NCBI GenBank assembly: GCA_004335835.1 | Contig: RWJK01001663.1 | Span: forward strand, 54,935-118,934 | From: Scenedesmus sp. ARA3 | Lineage: Eukaryota > Chlorophyta > Chlorophyceae > Sphaeropleales > Scenedesmaceae | Direction of reading: 5' to 3' | Length of the DNA stretch: 64,000 bases | Shown: in pieces, positions 13,404 through 24,339 of the stretch | How the letters are laid out: every line of letters begins with the position of its first letter | How positions within the stretch are numbered: the stretch's first letter is position 1 | Notes under the pieces: model-generated | Database searches by the model: none | Told to the model about the DNA's origin: nothing | Seen by the model: only the letters and a program-made list of their open reading frames with translations | Made by a program: the position numbers and the translations under genes

Positions 13404-14332
13404 ACAGCTGGTGCTGGCAGCCGCCCTTGGAGTAATCCTGGCAAGCCGCACAGCTTTGCCAATTACAAATCAGCTCCCGCCTGCCCCTTCCCTCCCTCAA
13501 AATCCAACAGCATTGCAGACTCCCAGGGGAGGTTTTGGAGCTGGAGCTGGGGTTCTGAGTGTGTTTTTAGGGCTCCTGCAGCCGGTCAAAGTGACAAGCC
13601 TGTTACAGTTGACTGGGAGACGGCTGTGACGTGTGACGAGGCGCCGAACGAGCAGAACAGCGTAGTGGATGACTCGGGGCGCCTTTGGGGTTGGCAGAAC
13701 GATGCAAGCTGTGCATTCAAAAACTTTGGCAAGGGCAGCAGCAGCAGCAGCAGCAGCGTCAGCGCAACGGCAGCAGCACAAGCGCCACTGAGCGCGGCTT
13801 CTAATGCCCGCATGCCAATGAAGCAGCAGCAGCAGGCTCGCAAGAGTCCTGCGGCATCGTTCCAGGATATGCAGGATAACTTGCCCACGCAAGTCAGTGT
13901 GGTGTGGGAGTCGGCGCCTACATGCTCCTTTGCTCCGAGCGACGCCAACGCTGTGCCAGACACCTTTGGGCGGTTGTGGGGGTGGGAGAACAACAACAGC
14001 TGCGCATTTAGGGTGAGTTTGGTGGGTTTTGTGTGATTTCCGGTATGCTTTGTTTGCAAGTACTGCAAAAATGCTGTGCTTCACCGTTGCAAAGCTAGTC
14101 TCTGGTCATTGCTGTCAGTGCTTGCTCATGCTAGCATGGTTGCATTCTCTTGTTCAATGACTTATGTCATGCACTGCCGATTCTTCCTATGGCAAGCATG
14201 CCCAAACAGAACGTTGCTTGTGCCAAACAGCGATGCCATTTCTATCCATCCTCCTGAAGTTGTACTGCCGTCTGCCTGCTGCCCTCTTGCTGCCTGCTGC
14301 CTGCCTGCCTGCAGTGGCAGTCCCTGCCCTGA
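7407..14332 (+). CDS. Giant low-complexity single-pass membrane protein with three Cys/Trp repeats
   Basis: No known family recognised. Exons 7407-11256, 11866-12533 and 12720-14012, joined in phase (1, then 0), plus a tiny predicted last exon at 14315-14332; about 1.94k residues. Exon 1 (1283 aa) is almost wholly low complexity: runs of Gln, Ala and Ser from (CAG)n in different frames, plus Ser-Pro-Arg repeats of the RxxSPxR kind (about residues 480-560). Exon 2 holds a basic flank (GPRRMF) and one strong hydrophobic helix (about residues 1437-1461), suggesting a cytosolic N-terminus and lumenal or extracellular C-terminus. Exon 3 ends in three repeats of about 40 residues with the pattern APxCxxxP..N(S/A)xxD..GR.WGW....CAF. 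The last donor (AGG then GTGAGT at 14013) is strong, but the final exon is a guess; without splicing the frame stops at 14036. A secreted or cell-wall-binding role is possible but unproven. Confidence 0.7.
11371..11545 (+). repeat. Two extra copies of the exon 1 3' edge and donor in intron 1 of the large membrane protein gene
   Basis: The real exon end (11228-11262, ggctgcctacatggctgctg followed by ctctgcag and GTGGGT) recurs at about 11384-11416 (donor GTGAGC) and about 11502-11538 (donor GTGGGT), with the surrounding 'aaagtcagcatacatgatgc' also repeated. Spacing is about 155 and 118 bp. Confidence 0.85.
11696..11745 (+). repeat. Short direct repeat in intron 1 of the membrane protein gene
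   Basis: A 26-base unit, ctagctgcctctgcagctgt and its near-copy, appears twice in tandem at about 11695-11741. Nothing else is recognised between 11545 and 11865. Confidence 0.5.
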
Positions 14333-14845
14333 AGCTGACCCCACTGAAGCTGCAAGGCGTGACAAGGCCAGGCTGTGATGACAGATCCGCACCATCAGGT
14401 TTTACTTTTGCCAGGCAGTTGTTGGATGCTCTGCTGCTGGTGATGGTAGCAGCATCTGCTCCTGCTGCTGCCGCTGCTGTGGCGGCAACACCTGGGGTTA
14501 CAGCTGACGAAACTTAACGCATGAGATGGATGTTTTCGTAGCTTCTGATCATTTGTGGGCTAGTTTTGGAGGCAGTATCGCATTGGGATGCGCATGCAGC
14601 GTGGCCCAGATATTTAGGGCCATGAATACCGCCTGTCAAGAGGCTCAAATGCTGCTGGTTGGCTTGACTGTGCATTGCGGTATCATTTTCGCTTGCTGCT
14701 GGCTCAGCAAGCACCTGACTAGCAGGTTGGTTGCAGCAGCAACTGCCGGTGGTCAGTGTGCTGCAGGCCAGAGTGCAACAGCAGGGGTTGCACACTGTGC
14801 AGCAGGTGGCACAAAGCTACATGACTGGTGTAGATGCCCACGTGG
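14333..14845. other. Spacer 3' of the membrane protein gene
   Basis: No gene, RNA or repeat recognised. It should contain the 3' UTR of the preceding plus-strand gene. Confidence 0.3.
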
Positions 14846-15336
14846 CAGGCAGGGAGAGTCAGTGTGCGTTGACTGCACTGTGCACCATATCGCTGCATGC
14901 AAGGGGATCTGCAACAGAGTCTGCACGCAACGGGAGGCAGGGAGAGTCAGTGTGCAGTGACTGCACTGTGCACCATATCGCTGCATGCAAGCGGATCTGC
15001 AACAAAGTCTGCACACAATGGGAGGCAGGGAAGGCGTGCAGTGACTGCACCGTGCACCATATCGTTGCATGCGAGGGGTTGTTGCACCAGGGATCTGCAA
15101 TGTTGTGCTGTTTTCACTGGGGCACAGGAAGGGTGTGCGTTGAGCGCACTGTGCACCTCATCGCTGCATGCCTAAGGAATTGCAAGTCCTGCAATTGCGA
15201 CAGTGTTCTGTGGGCGATGCTGTTGTCACGGGGGCACAGAAAGGGTGTGCGTCGATTGCACTTTGCACCACATCGCTGCATGGCAGGGGATTTGCTGCTC
15301 GGTGTTCTGCAGGCAATGCTGTTGTTACTGGGGTGA
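14846..15336. repeat. Degenerate tandem satellite, five units of about 90-110 bp
   Basis: Each unit centres on gcactgtgcaccatatcgct followed by gcatgc; copies near 14870, 14960, 15045, 15145 and 15260. Divergence rises towards the right. No coding potential is conserved across units, and all frames give shadows only. Confidence 0.8.
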
Positions 15337-15484
15337 TTCGTTGGGTCAGTGTTTCAAGCACCGCATGTGCACCTACATGCAAGCAAACATAAGCTACTGA
15401 CCGTGCAGTGGCATATCTAGGTGAGGCTGTTTATGTTGCAAGTTGCAGTTGGCGTGCAAGTGGCATGCCTTTGAGCCAGCTGCT

Positions 15485-15945
15485 TCTGTTGACTGGTTGT
15501 GATCAACGCAGTGTGCTGCAGCAGCGCTGTTGCAACAGCTGTGCTGCCAGCAAAGAGTGTATGCGGCTCTACTTGATTGTGCTGGGTATGACATGAAGCT
15601 GTGATCGAGCATAGTGTCATCACTTGACTTGTGCAAACGTTGACTGGTTGTGATCAACGCAGGTGTGCAGCAGTGCTGTTACAACAGCTGTGCTGCCAGC
15701 AAAGGGTATACGCGGCTCTGCTTGATTGTGCTGGGTATGACATGAAGCTGTGATCGAGCATAGTATGATCACTTGGTACGTGCAAACGTGAACCGATTGT
15801 GATCATTGAAGTGCGCTGCGGCTGAGTTGATTCAACTGCTGTGCTGCCAGCGATAGACATGTGCGGCTTGAGTTGATTGTGCTGTATGGCATGCATGGCA
15901 TTCAGCTGTGATTAGTAATAAATTGATCACTTGCTGTCTGCAGAC
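15485..15945. repeat. Tandem repeat, three units of about 150 bp
   Basis: Units begin near 15489, 15640 and 15789 with gttgactggttgtgatcaac or variants, and share 'cagctgtgctgccagc' and 'gattgtgctg(g/t)(g/a)tatg(a/g)ca'. The first two are nearly identical; the third is more diverged. Confidence 0.85.
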
Positions 15946-15998
15946 GTGACCTTTTCACCTGGTCGCAACTGTGTGGAGAGAGAGTCTTCATGGCAGTT

Positions 15999-16132
15999 GC
16001 ATGGTTCATATGCAATGCACCACTGCTGCATGGTTCATATGCAATGCACCACCGCTGCACGGTGCGTTATGCAATGCACCACCGCTGCACGTTTTGATAA
16101 GCAATGCGCCACTGCTGCATGATTCATATGCA
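15999..16132. repeat. Minisatellite of about 30 bp, 4-5 units
   Basis: Unit gcatggttcatatgcaatgc followed by accactgct, with point differences between copies. More loosely related 'atgcatgatgcat' palindromic words continue to about 16300. Confidence 0.85.
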
Positions 16133-17053
16133 TACAGCAGGGCACCTAATGCAGGTGTGCTTGCACCTTGCATGCAATGCATCATGATGATGCAGAGTAC
16201 AGCACGGCACACGATTCCGCCATTGGTGCATGCACCACCAATGCATTTTCTGTTTGAATGCATGATGCATCAGATGCACTTAAATGCATCCTTCATGCTA
16301 GTGCTGCATGTCCATCCGGCAGATCTGAAGAGTGCTTGCAGCATCACACTGCATCACACTGCATGCAGCATACCTTACTTATGTTGCGTTCACTTTCACA
16401 CGTGGGGTTCTGCATCACGTGACAGATGCTGTACTCGCTGGGGATCAAGAGTGCGTAGATTATCATCAAGTGTACGATTACCAGTACAAGGAGCCACATC
16501 ATGTGCCGTTACAACCATTTTATGCATCCAATCCTTGGATAGAATTCAAAATATCCTGCTAGGTTAGGTGCACCTTTGACCAGAGCTTTGACCAGGGTTG
16601 ACCAGGGTACTGCTGCACTGCACATTGAGCACTGCGTGTTAGGCATTTGGAGGCTTCATTGTCAGTCCTGAGGTTACAAAATGGCATTGTTTGCATCGAG
16701 ATAGCCGCCATGCGGCTGCTGTCAGTGCACTGACCGTCAGTGCAGAAGTGACTTCTGCTCTATAGCAGGCATATAAATCGCAGGGGGTACCTTGACTGTC
16801 AGTGGAGTAAAGCATTGAAAGCATCGGCTTTGGCAAACGCCCTGAGCTTATGGCTCCAGCCATTGCGCATGCCATTTCTGAAAAAAAAGGAAGAACCTAT
16901 ACCTATAATATAGGTGCCTATGCCTACACAGTGAGGCCAGCAAGGCCTTCAAGCTGCATTCAAGTTCAAGTTGAAGTCAGGCCGCTGAAGGGGCTGGAGG
17001 AGAGCTTTCTGGAGGTTGCCGAACAGGGGCAGCTAAAGGGGCACTCAGACAAT
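16133..17053. other. Spacer without recognised genes
   Basis: Contains many short ATGCAT-type palindromic words (16170-16380) and a short repeat 'ttgaccagagctttgaccagggttgacc' split as three TTGACCAG words at 16577-16605. No conserved reading frame seen. Confidence 0.3.
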
Positions 17054-19040
17054 CTAGGTGTCGTGGACGTCACTAATGCACCCCTCCATAGCTGCGACAT
17101 CCTCCAGCAGCTGCTGCATAGCGCTGCCACCCTGCAGCCACAGCACAGCAGGAGCATGGCAAGTGTCAGCATGCCGGGCACACCGTGACTAGATGCCGGG
17201 CACACCGTGACTAGATGCCGGGCACACCGTGACTAGATGCCGGGCACACCGTGACTAGATGCCGGGCACACCGTGACTAGATGCCGGGCACACCGTGACT
17301 AGATGCACTGGGCGCATCAGCTGGTAAGAGCCAGGCTATCTTTGTTCAGTTCGCTCCAGCCAGAAATGCCGACGTTGACTTCAAGTCTTTGCAAGTTGCA
17401 AAACCCAGAAGTGTCCTGTCTGCGCAGTTGCAACTGAAGCAGACCATGCCACGTCACGGTGACGTAGTGCCGTCCGTGGTGGTACACACCGTGCATGGCT
17501 TGCAGCATGGAATGCTTCAGCAACAATGCTCAGCAAAGCTAGCTGCAGTTCCTCCTCAGGCACGCACCTCTGCCACCAGCCTCATGCCATCACAACCTGA
17601 TGCTCGAAGCCCGCAGCCACCGCGCTGCACGCCACATGCTGCAACAGACGTCTCGTCTGCATCATTAACGCCTGCTACTCCTGGCATCCGTGTACAGGTC
17701 TTTAGCTCCAGCTCCCTCAGCTGCGGCAGTGCATCAGGCCGCTTGTGGTGCAGCTGCCGCACCGTCAGCGCCAGATCCCGTGCATCCAACCCCTCTCCCT
17801 CGAGGCACAGATGCGTCAGCTGGCTGAGCCCAGCAAGCACAGTCAGTGCAGCAGCAGGCAGCTGCCAGCTGCCGTAGCCGCAGCTGAGCTGGCAGCGCTG
17901 CAGCTGCTGCAGCCGCGGCAGCTGCTGCAGCACTTCTGAGTGGCGGGCCATGACAGTATAGCTGCTGCTGGCACTGTCGCTGTTCAGACTCAGGTGCAGA
18001 CGTGTCAGTGTGCTGGGTGACACCAGCTGCAGCAACGCATCCGGAAGCATATCATCAAACCCTGACTGGATGTCTAGACGCCGCAGAGCCAGCAGCTGCT
18101 GTGGTTCTGATGTGTGTACTACCTGTGATGTGTGTGCAGTAGTTGCGCTCGGCATAGTGAAACCAGCTGTTTCACAGCTGTGCAGCTGCAGGCTCTGCAA
18201 ACTGGGGAGGCATGCCAGCATTGCAGCAAAGCTGGCCACCGGACCTGCAGGCACCTGGCCTCCTGCTATTGCTGCTGCTGCTGCTGCTGCTGATGTTCCT
18301 GTAGTGCCTGTTGCCCGAGTCATGGTGGTAAGGTTCTTGGGTGCTGCCCCTGCTTCTGCGCTGTGGTTGCTACTGACCTTGCAGCTGTCGAGTGCGAGTT
18401 CAGCCAGTGTGTTGCTGCTGCTGGCGAGGGCTGTGCTGAGCATATCTGCTGTACCTTGCCAGCCACCTAGCTGCAGCCGTCTCAGTCCCTGCAGTTTGAC
18501 CATCGTCATCTCTTGAAGGCTGCTTGGGCTGTTGATGAGCACTAGCTCTGTGATGCCTCTGATGTTGGCTCCACTGCTGCCAATATGTGGCTTCCCCTTG
18601 CAAGAAACAGCCGCTCCTGCAGCTACAGCTGCAGCTGCAGCTGCAGCACCGCTGATGCTGCCGAGCTCCTGCCAGCTGGTGTGAGGCATCTCCAATGCAT
18701 CTAATTGCAGGGACTTGAGCTTCGGCATGTCGGCAAAGGGAATGCTGATTTGCAGTGGCTTGGTAGAATTGCGTGCGTGCAGCTGCAGGGTAACCACGTG
18801 CTGACCGTGCTTGTGCAGCCACTGCTGGGTGTGATATGCACGGCTGAGGTACGACCAGGGGCTTCTGGGCTGCTGCACAAAGCAGGCTGCAACAGTGGTG
18901 CATGCTGAGCAGGCGGCAGCATTCCAAGCCTTACAGGCGAGAGCTGCATGCTGCAGGTGCTCGGAGTCTGTGCTGTTGTTCAGGCACCGCTGCAGCACCT
19001 CCTGTGGGAGCTCAGCCCAGCTTGCTTGTCGAGCTAAGCA
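17054..19040 (-). CDS. F-box / leucine-rich-repeat protein
   Basis: Probable substrate-recruiting subunit of an SCF ubiquitin ligase. The main exon runs about 19040-17568. An F-box-like start (LPQEVLQRC, then LQHAALACKAWNAAA) covers its first 35-40 residues. It is followed by degenerate leucine-rich repeats: MPKLKSLQLDAL, LQGLRRLQLGG, LAELALDSCKV, LPSLQSLQLHSC, LLALRRLDIQSG, LTRLHLSLNS, LSQLTHLCLEG and LPQLRELELKTC. The frame meets a stop at 17556, but a good donor (GAG then GTGCGT, at 17567) allows splicing to a 26-codon exon 17131-17054 ending in TAG. No in-frame ATG precedes the F-box and an upstream stop lies near 19100. The start therefore sits in an unidentified 5' exon, or the annotation begins later. 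LRR type and F-box are recognised by pattern only. Confidence 0.65.
17171..17306. repeat. 22-bp minisatellite, six perfect units
   Basis: Unit atgccgggcacaccgtgact followed by ag, starting at 17171, 17193, 17215, 17237, 17259 and 17281; a seventh decays at 17303. It lies just 3' of the F-box gene terminal exon. Confidence 0.97.
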
Positions 19041-20299
19041 CTGCAGGCACAGCGTGGAAAGCCACCAGATTGCACGTTTAGCACGAGCTCACTTCACTGT
19101 GCGCTACTAATTTCAGTCTAACTTGAGCTCTGCTGTGCTGCAGTACTTCTGTTCCCATGCCAACTCACCATAATGCCATCTTCTGACGTGTTACAGCGGT
19201 CTCTTGACTCGCGGCAGGCTAATTTGCAGCCCATATGACAATTCAAACCTAACAGACAACCTTCAATGCTCAAGCCGTCGAGAGCAAGAAGGTTCGAGCT
19301 GTTGATGGCGGGTTGGACCTCGTGCCCGAAACAGGGTCTGCCGCTGCTGCCTACGAAAATTTGCCGTGCGCTTAAGTAACAAATTTTAGTTAAAAAAAGC
19401 TTTATATTGTACAAAAAGCTCGACCAAGGAGCACTACAGCCTGTTACTGACATCTGAGCTGTAGCAAGAGTAACATGTTTGACCGTCCGGTGATCCACCA
19501 AGTCCACTGCGGACCTCTACTCGCCTGCAACTACGAAGGAGCAGTTGCTGCGAAGGCTTGAAGGCCTTACAAGTGCAGCTGGTGCCGCAGGAACAGCCCC
19601 CTGATCAGCCTGTAGGCATCATGCCTGCATCAATGTCGCGTCACGGTGACGACTTAGATGACAGGCAGTGTCAGCCAATGCAGGCAGCAGCAGCATTGGC
19701 TGGCAGGCACGCACAATGAGCACTTTCTCTTCATCGTCTGCTGATGCTGTGGGCAATCACAGGGTGCACTCGATGGCTTGCAGCGGCAGCATTTGCCTTC
19801 TAATGCACTTCATTTCACGGATCACAGCCTTGAAAAGCTTGGCTTTCAACAGAAGCACTGCTTCTGGCGCTGGCAGTGGCGCAGTCATGTTGTGTGTTAC
19901 AAACCTTGATATGGTGACAACTAAGGTATCCCTGCCACAACCCTTGGCACAGTGCTCCGTGCCTCACCAACCCCACCCGTCTAAAACCCTACCCACATCA
20001 ACCGCATCCACACCCGCACGCGCGTCCCCACCACCCGCCCTGCAATGTATACAGCAGCACCTTGGCTGCCCTCCTCAACACACTGCTCCACCAGCAGCAA
20101 CATCCACCAACAGCTTCCTGCTGCCTGCCTGCTTCTCCACCTTGCAGGACAACCAGCCATGCCAAGACAAAACTGCTTGTTGTCATGCTGCCGCAGCTGC
20201 CAGTGCCGCCTTGCCGCTGCCTTGCTCGCAGCAGCTGCTGCTGCCACACCCTCAACGCAGCTGCAGCACCCGCAGCTGCTCTGTTGGGACCTTGCGGTC
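19041..20299. other. Spacer between the F-box gene and PSRP-3
   Basis: Must hold the F-box gene's 5' exon and promoter and the 3' UTR of PSRP-3. No convincing exon found. A TTACA at 19897-19901 reads TGTAA on the minus strand, the green-algal polyadenylation signal, about 470 nt past the PSRP-3 stop. Confidence 0.35.
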
Positions 20300-20383
20300 G
20301 CCTACAGTCTTCCTGCAAGCCGCCTACAGAGTTCCTGCAAGCCGCCTACAGAGTTCCTGCAAGCCGCCTACAGAGTTCCTGCG
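20300..20383. repeat. 22-bp minisatellite overlapping the PSRP-3 stop codon
   Basis: Unit gttcctgcaagccgcctaca followed by ga, about 3.5-4 units. Read on the minus strand, the first unit supplies the last codons (Ala-Gly-Thr-Leu) and the TAG stop of PSRP-3; the rest repeat the stop downstream. Confidence 0.93.
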
Positions 20384-23300
20384 AAGGAGCAGTCGGGGAA
20401 CTGCGCGCGCGCCTCCTCGATTGACTTCTTTGCGAGCGGCGCGCCGTCTGGCCCTGCCTCACCCATCCAGAAGTTGATCACCTCTGTCAGCCTGTTCAGC
20501 AGGCGCACCTGCAGCAGCACAGCACGATCAATTCATCATGTCAAAGCTCGTGTTACCAATCAGGCCGTAGCCAATGACAGCAGCACATACAGAAGCAGAT
20601 AGCGGCAGCCGACTCTCTCGCTAAGTGCATGTGGCGCAATAAGGGACATCTGCCGGGCCAGCAAACATGCCAAAGGAACACGCACACTCTGTACACTTGT
20701 CAATAACAGCTGCCTATTTAAAACCTGTCATATCCTGTGTTATAACGTACCTTGTCCAGGTCGCTGATCCAGGAGCGCGCCTCCAGCGCCATCTTCAGCT
20801 CCTCCCATGCGTCCTTGCGAGGCCACACAAAGTACTCTGTGAGGGGGCTGCTGTTGCCGCGGGCATACACCTGCGATGCACCAAGGAGAGCGGCAGGCAC
20901 ACAGCAGCAGCGTCAGGGCCGCTTCAAGCAGTGCTCGGTCACCAGGCTGCTTGCCGCCAGCATACACCTGCAGGAAACGACGCAAAGACCACGGGCACAA
21001 TGAGAGCGGCACACGCAGCAGCGTAGTGCCTGAATCCGTGGCAGGTGCATGCAAGCAGCATCGCATCGCAACCCACCCGATAAACGCACCACCTACGAAC
21101 CCACCACCTACGAGGTGTGCTGCAGATGGCAGATTCAGCATTCTGCACCCCAAGATGACTCATACCAGCTGCATGGCTTGCACATTACCGCCTGTTATGA
21201 CGCCGCGCACCTGGTCCACGCCGACTGCGATGTTCTTGTCCATCCACAGGAAGACCAGCTTGTACTCAGGCAGAGGGGTGTCCTCCTCATCCTTGTTGGT
21301 GAACCAGTCAGTGGTGGTGGCATCCCAGTCCTGCAAGCAGTGAGATCCAGCAGCAGCAGGAGCAGCAGCAGCAGCGGTTCAGCAGCTACACAACGCCAGC
21401 CAGCAAACCACAGGGCACAAGAATGCTGGCATGCCGCAGTCCGACAACGGATACTAACGAGACATGATGTAAGCGCAGCACTTAACAGCGGCTAACAATA
21501 ACTACGACAACAGGCGTGACAACACACAACATTAGCGCACCTCTGGCAGCACATGCTCCGCCAGCTCCTGCTTGCTCAGCTTCAGCGCAGCCACCACCTG
21601 GCGCGCCTGCAGGGCCTCCTCGTTGGGCAGGCCCTCCAGCACGTCCCTCTCAACAGGGCCGGAAGCAACACCAAGGTCCTCGAGCACGGCTGCCTCAGGC
21701 ACGTCGCCTGCAAATACAAAGCAAAGACATGCGGCCAGACTGTGTTGGTCACATATTTTGCTTTGAACTTCTCAAGGGAAGCTCTCCAACACAGCTGCCT
21801 CCAGTATGAAGCCTGCAAGTGTGGGAAGCAACACACAGGCAAGTTATGCATGTGTCCTGCAGCGCCTCCTTGTTGGGCACGCCCTCCAGCACGTCCCTCT
21901 CGACAGGGCCGGAAGCAACGCCAAGGTCCTCAAGCACGGCTGCCTCAGGCACGTCGCCTGCAGGAAAATCCAACACACGCGCGGCCAGATTGTTAGATGT
22001 GTGAATGTCAACGGCAGCTACAATGGTAGGCCCTCCCGGCACATCCCTCGCAGCCACCAAAGCAACGCATTGTCAGGAAGCTGAGCACTGCCGGCAGCCT
22101 CCGCTGCTCCAGATGCATGCCGCACGCGCCAGTCCACATTCTGCCAGAGCAGAACTGATGAACATGCGATGTGCAGCACAGCGCATGCAGCCTGCCCATC
22201 CATACACCTACACCTATAACACGGAAAGAGGCAACCTTATGGAAGCTGTCTCAGTTGCTCCCTGCCTTCCACGCTGTCACAGCCTGAGGCAGTGGCAACA
22301 ACGGCTGGACGACACCACGCCATGCATGCATATGCACCATTCGACACATCGTCCAACACACACGGTGCCAAGTGATTGGCTTGCTGCCCATACACACGCA
22401 AGCTGTAGCCCTGGGTGCACCTGCTCCTGCTGTTCATCTCAGAGGTGCTGCCTGGAGAAAAGGCAGGCCAACTTGTGTGCCGGCACAGCCCAGCAGCACT
22501 GGCCATGCTTATGAAAGTCCCCGCTTCACTCCACCGCTATACTCCACCAAATACTACGTATTGGCCCAACAGGGATATGACTGACATGCAGTGCTATTGA
22601 TGGTCATCATCATCAGTCACCGCTGGAGCCATAGCAGTGACTGTGCTGTTGATGCTGATATTGTATGTTGAGAACATCTACATAGACAATGCAGTCGCTA
22701 CTATGGCTTGAGCCATCTGCCCTTGCTGCAAATCATGCATGAACATCATAAAACTAACGTTGCAGCGGTGCCTCACTCGACTCCAGCATCTCGCTGGCTG
22801 CCGGCACAGATATGTAGTGCTGCTGACGTACACACATTATGCACCAGTATCATTTTAAACTGCTGTTATAAAAGATCCTCACCTGACTCCAGCATCTCGC
22901 TGGCTGCTGCTGCCAGTGGCGTGAGTGCTGCGTCTGCTGCTGCGCCCTTGCCATTCAGCTGCAGCGCATCTGCCTCTGCCTGCAGCGCTGACAGGTAGCC
23001 AGACAGCTCCTCATCGCCAGTGCCTGCAGGAAAAAAATTCAAACAGTTTTGAACACTTCAAACAGCTGGTTGTGACGAAGCTCTTGCAATTGATGTTAAA
23101 GCATGCGGTGACATCAAGCGTAGGTGGGTGATCAGTATGCCCTACACCGCTGCACCGCTGCATGAAGGCTGTGCTGCCGCCTACTCTTCTGCAAAATTCT
23201 GCTGCAGCCATGTCGTGATGCGGATGTGGGCTGTGCAGGGGCCTTCTACTGCTGTCCACATCCCCTGTTCTGCATGCAACAGCAGCCCCAACTGTGGCTG

Positions 23301-24339
23301 AGCAGTGTGCCACACAAGCAGCACCGCCAAGCCACCAATCAGCTGACGTCTCCACAACTCCAGCAAGACTGGCGTTGCTGCTGCATCTGTGCACTGCTCG
23401 AATTCATCCTGCTGCTGCTGCTGCTGCTGTGTTTTGTGCATCAACTTCAGCCCAAAGATGCTCACCCTCCAGGAACGCTGCCTCGATGTCTGCCACTGCC
23501 AGGCTGCTGAGGTGAGTTGCCTCTGCTGCTGCTACCAGCTCCTCTGCACTAAGGTCCAGCTCCTCTGCTGGTGTGTCCACTGCTGACGAGGGGCCTGCCA
23601 GGGTCACCTGTGCCAGGTCAATGACCTCGTCCTGCAAGCAGATAACGATATAACACAACAGACATATACAGCATGAGATAGGCATGCGGCTGGGTATATG
23701 CAATTGACCAAGGATTCAGTTGAATGGGCACTGGCCGCAGTGCTGGACGTGCCAGCCTGGACTGCTGTTACAGGATGGGTGCTCTTTCTCGCCTTGCTGC
23801 AGACTGCAGCTGCTGAAATGGCTGATTTCCAGCCCCGAATAGCTGTTCAGCAACTGATGGCTGCGAATGCTGATGACTGGTGCCAATGAGCCACGGCCGT
23901 CTGGTGTCGGTGTTCGCTGCTGCTGTGGCAGTGCTGTTGCACAGCATGAAGCTGCCTAGGCGCACGATGCCTTATCAATAAGCATGGCTGGTTTGTCATG
24001 CACGCGACTGACGCAGGTACAAGGGTGTTTCCAGCTGCCTGCGGCCGGGTGGGCTCGTGACTGGCCACAAAACTCTGCTGCCACCACGGTCAGCCAGCGG
24101 GACCTGTAGGCATTTAATAATCACCTCTGCTGTTGCCTGCAACCGCAGCTGTTGCTGACGAGCTGTTGGCCTTGCAATGGCTGTGAAGGCCTTGCTGCAG
24201 CTTAAGCGGCGCACTGACCGGGCCTGCAATGATAGGCAGTGGGGTAAGCCATTGCATTGATTTAATACGGATTCCAGCATTAATGACGTACCTGGCATGC
24301 CCGGCCTGTGCTGCTGGATGCAAGAGCCTGCGACGCCAT
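20368..24339 (-). CDS. PSRP3: Plastid 30S ribosomal protein PSRP-3 (Ycf65, cS23)
   Basis: Nuclear-encoded subunit of the chloroplast 30S ribosome. Eight exons: 24292-24339, 24125-24223, 23466-23631, 22883-23023, 21541-21707, 21211-21330, 20751-20870, 20368-20508; 1002 nt, 333 aa, all phases closing. Exons 1-2 give a transit-peptide-like start ([16 protein letters not shown], then an Arg/Ser/Ala/Gln stretch with no acidic residue until its end). Exons 3-5 are an acidic, Ala/Glu-rich extension absent from the short cyanobacterial proteins. The Ycf65 core occupies exons 6-8: [44 protein letters not shown] and [12 protein letters not shown], followed by a short C-terminal tail. Joining exon 6 to 7 at CAG/GTGCGC restores the family spacing between DQ and SPLTEY. 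The acidic middle segment is unusual for the family and could be lineage-specific. Confidence 0.93.
20940..20975 (-). repeat. Copy of the PSRP-3 exon 7 5' edge with acceptor
   Basis: Reads CTGCAG then GTGTATGCTGGCGGCAAGCA on the minus strand, against the real exon 7 start at 20870 (GTGTATGCCCGCGGCAACAG). It lies in the upstream intron. Confidence 0.8.
21785..21965 (-). repeat. Two copies of the PSRP-3 exon 5 5' edge
   Basis: The copy at 21957-21850 repeats acceptor plus about 35 codons of exon 5 ([20 protein letters not shown] and onward) with few changes, but lacks the exon's 3' third and donor. A much more decayed copy lies at about 21812-21788 (acceptor, then ..LEAAVLES). Confidence 0.9.
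22770..22805 (-). repeat. Copy of the PSRP-3 exon 4 3' edge with donor
   Basis: gactccagcatctcgctggc followed by tgcc occurs at 22779-22802 and in the real exon at 22885-22908; the copy keeps a GTGAGG-like site on the minus strand. It lies in the downstream intron. Confidence 0.85.

Noticed and set aside
14846..15336. Cys/His-rich small proteins read from the satellite
   Set aside because: Frames are not kept from unit to unit, and both strands give similar-looking peptides.
17171..17306. CRISPR-like array
   Set aside because: 22-bp units are directly abutting with no spacers, and the genome is eukaryotic; this is a minisatellite.
21189..21211. PSRP-3 exon 6 extending to a GTAATG donor at 21188
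   Set aside because: It leaves phase 1, which does not fit exon 7, and inserts residues where the family has DQ followed closely by SPLTEY; the CAG/GTGCGC donor at 21210 fits both.
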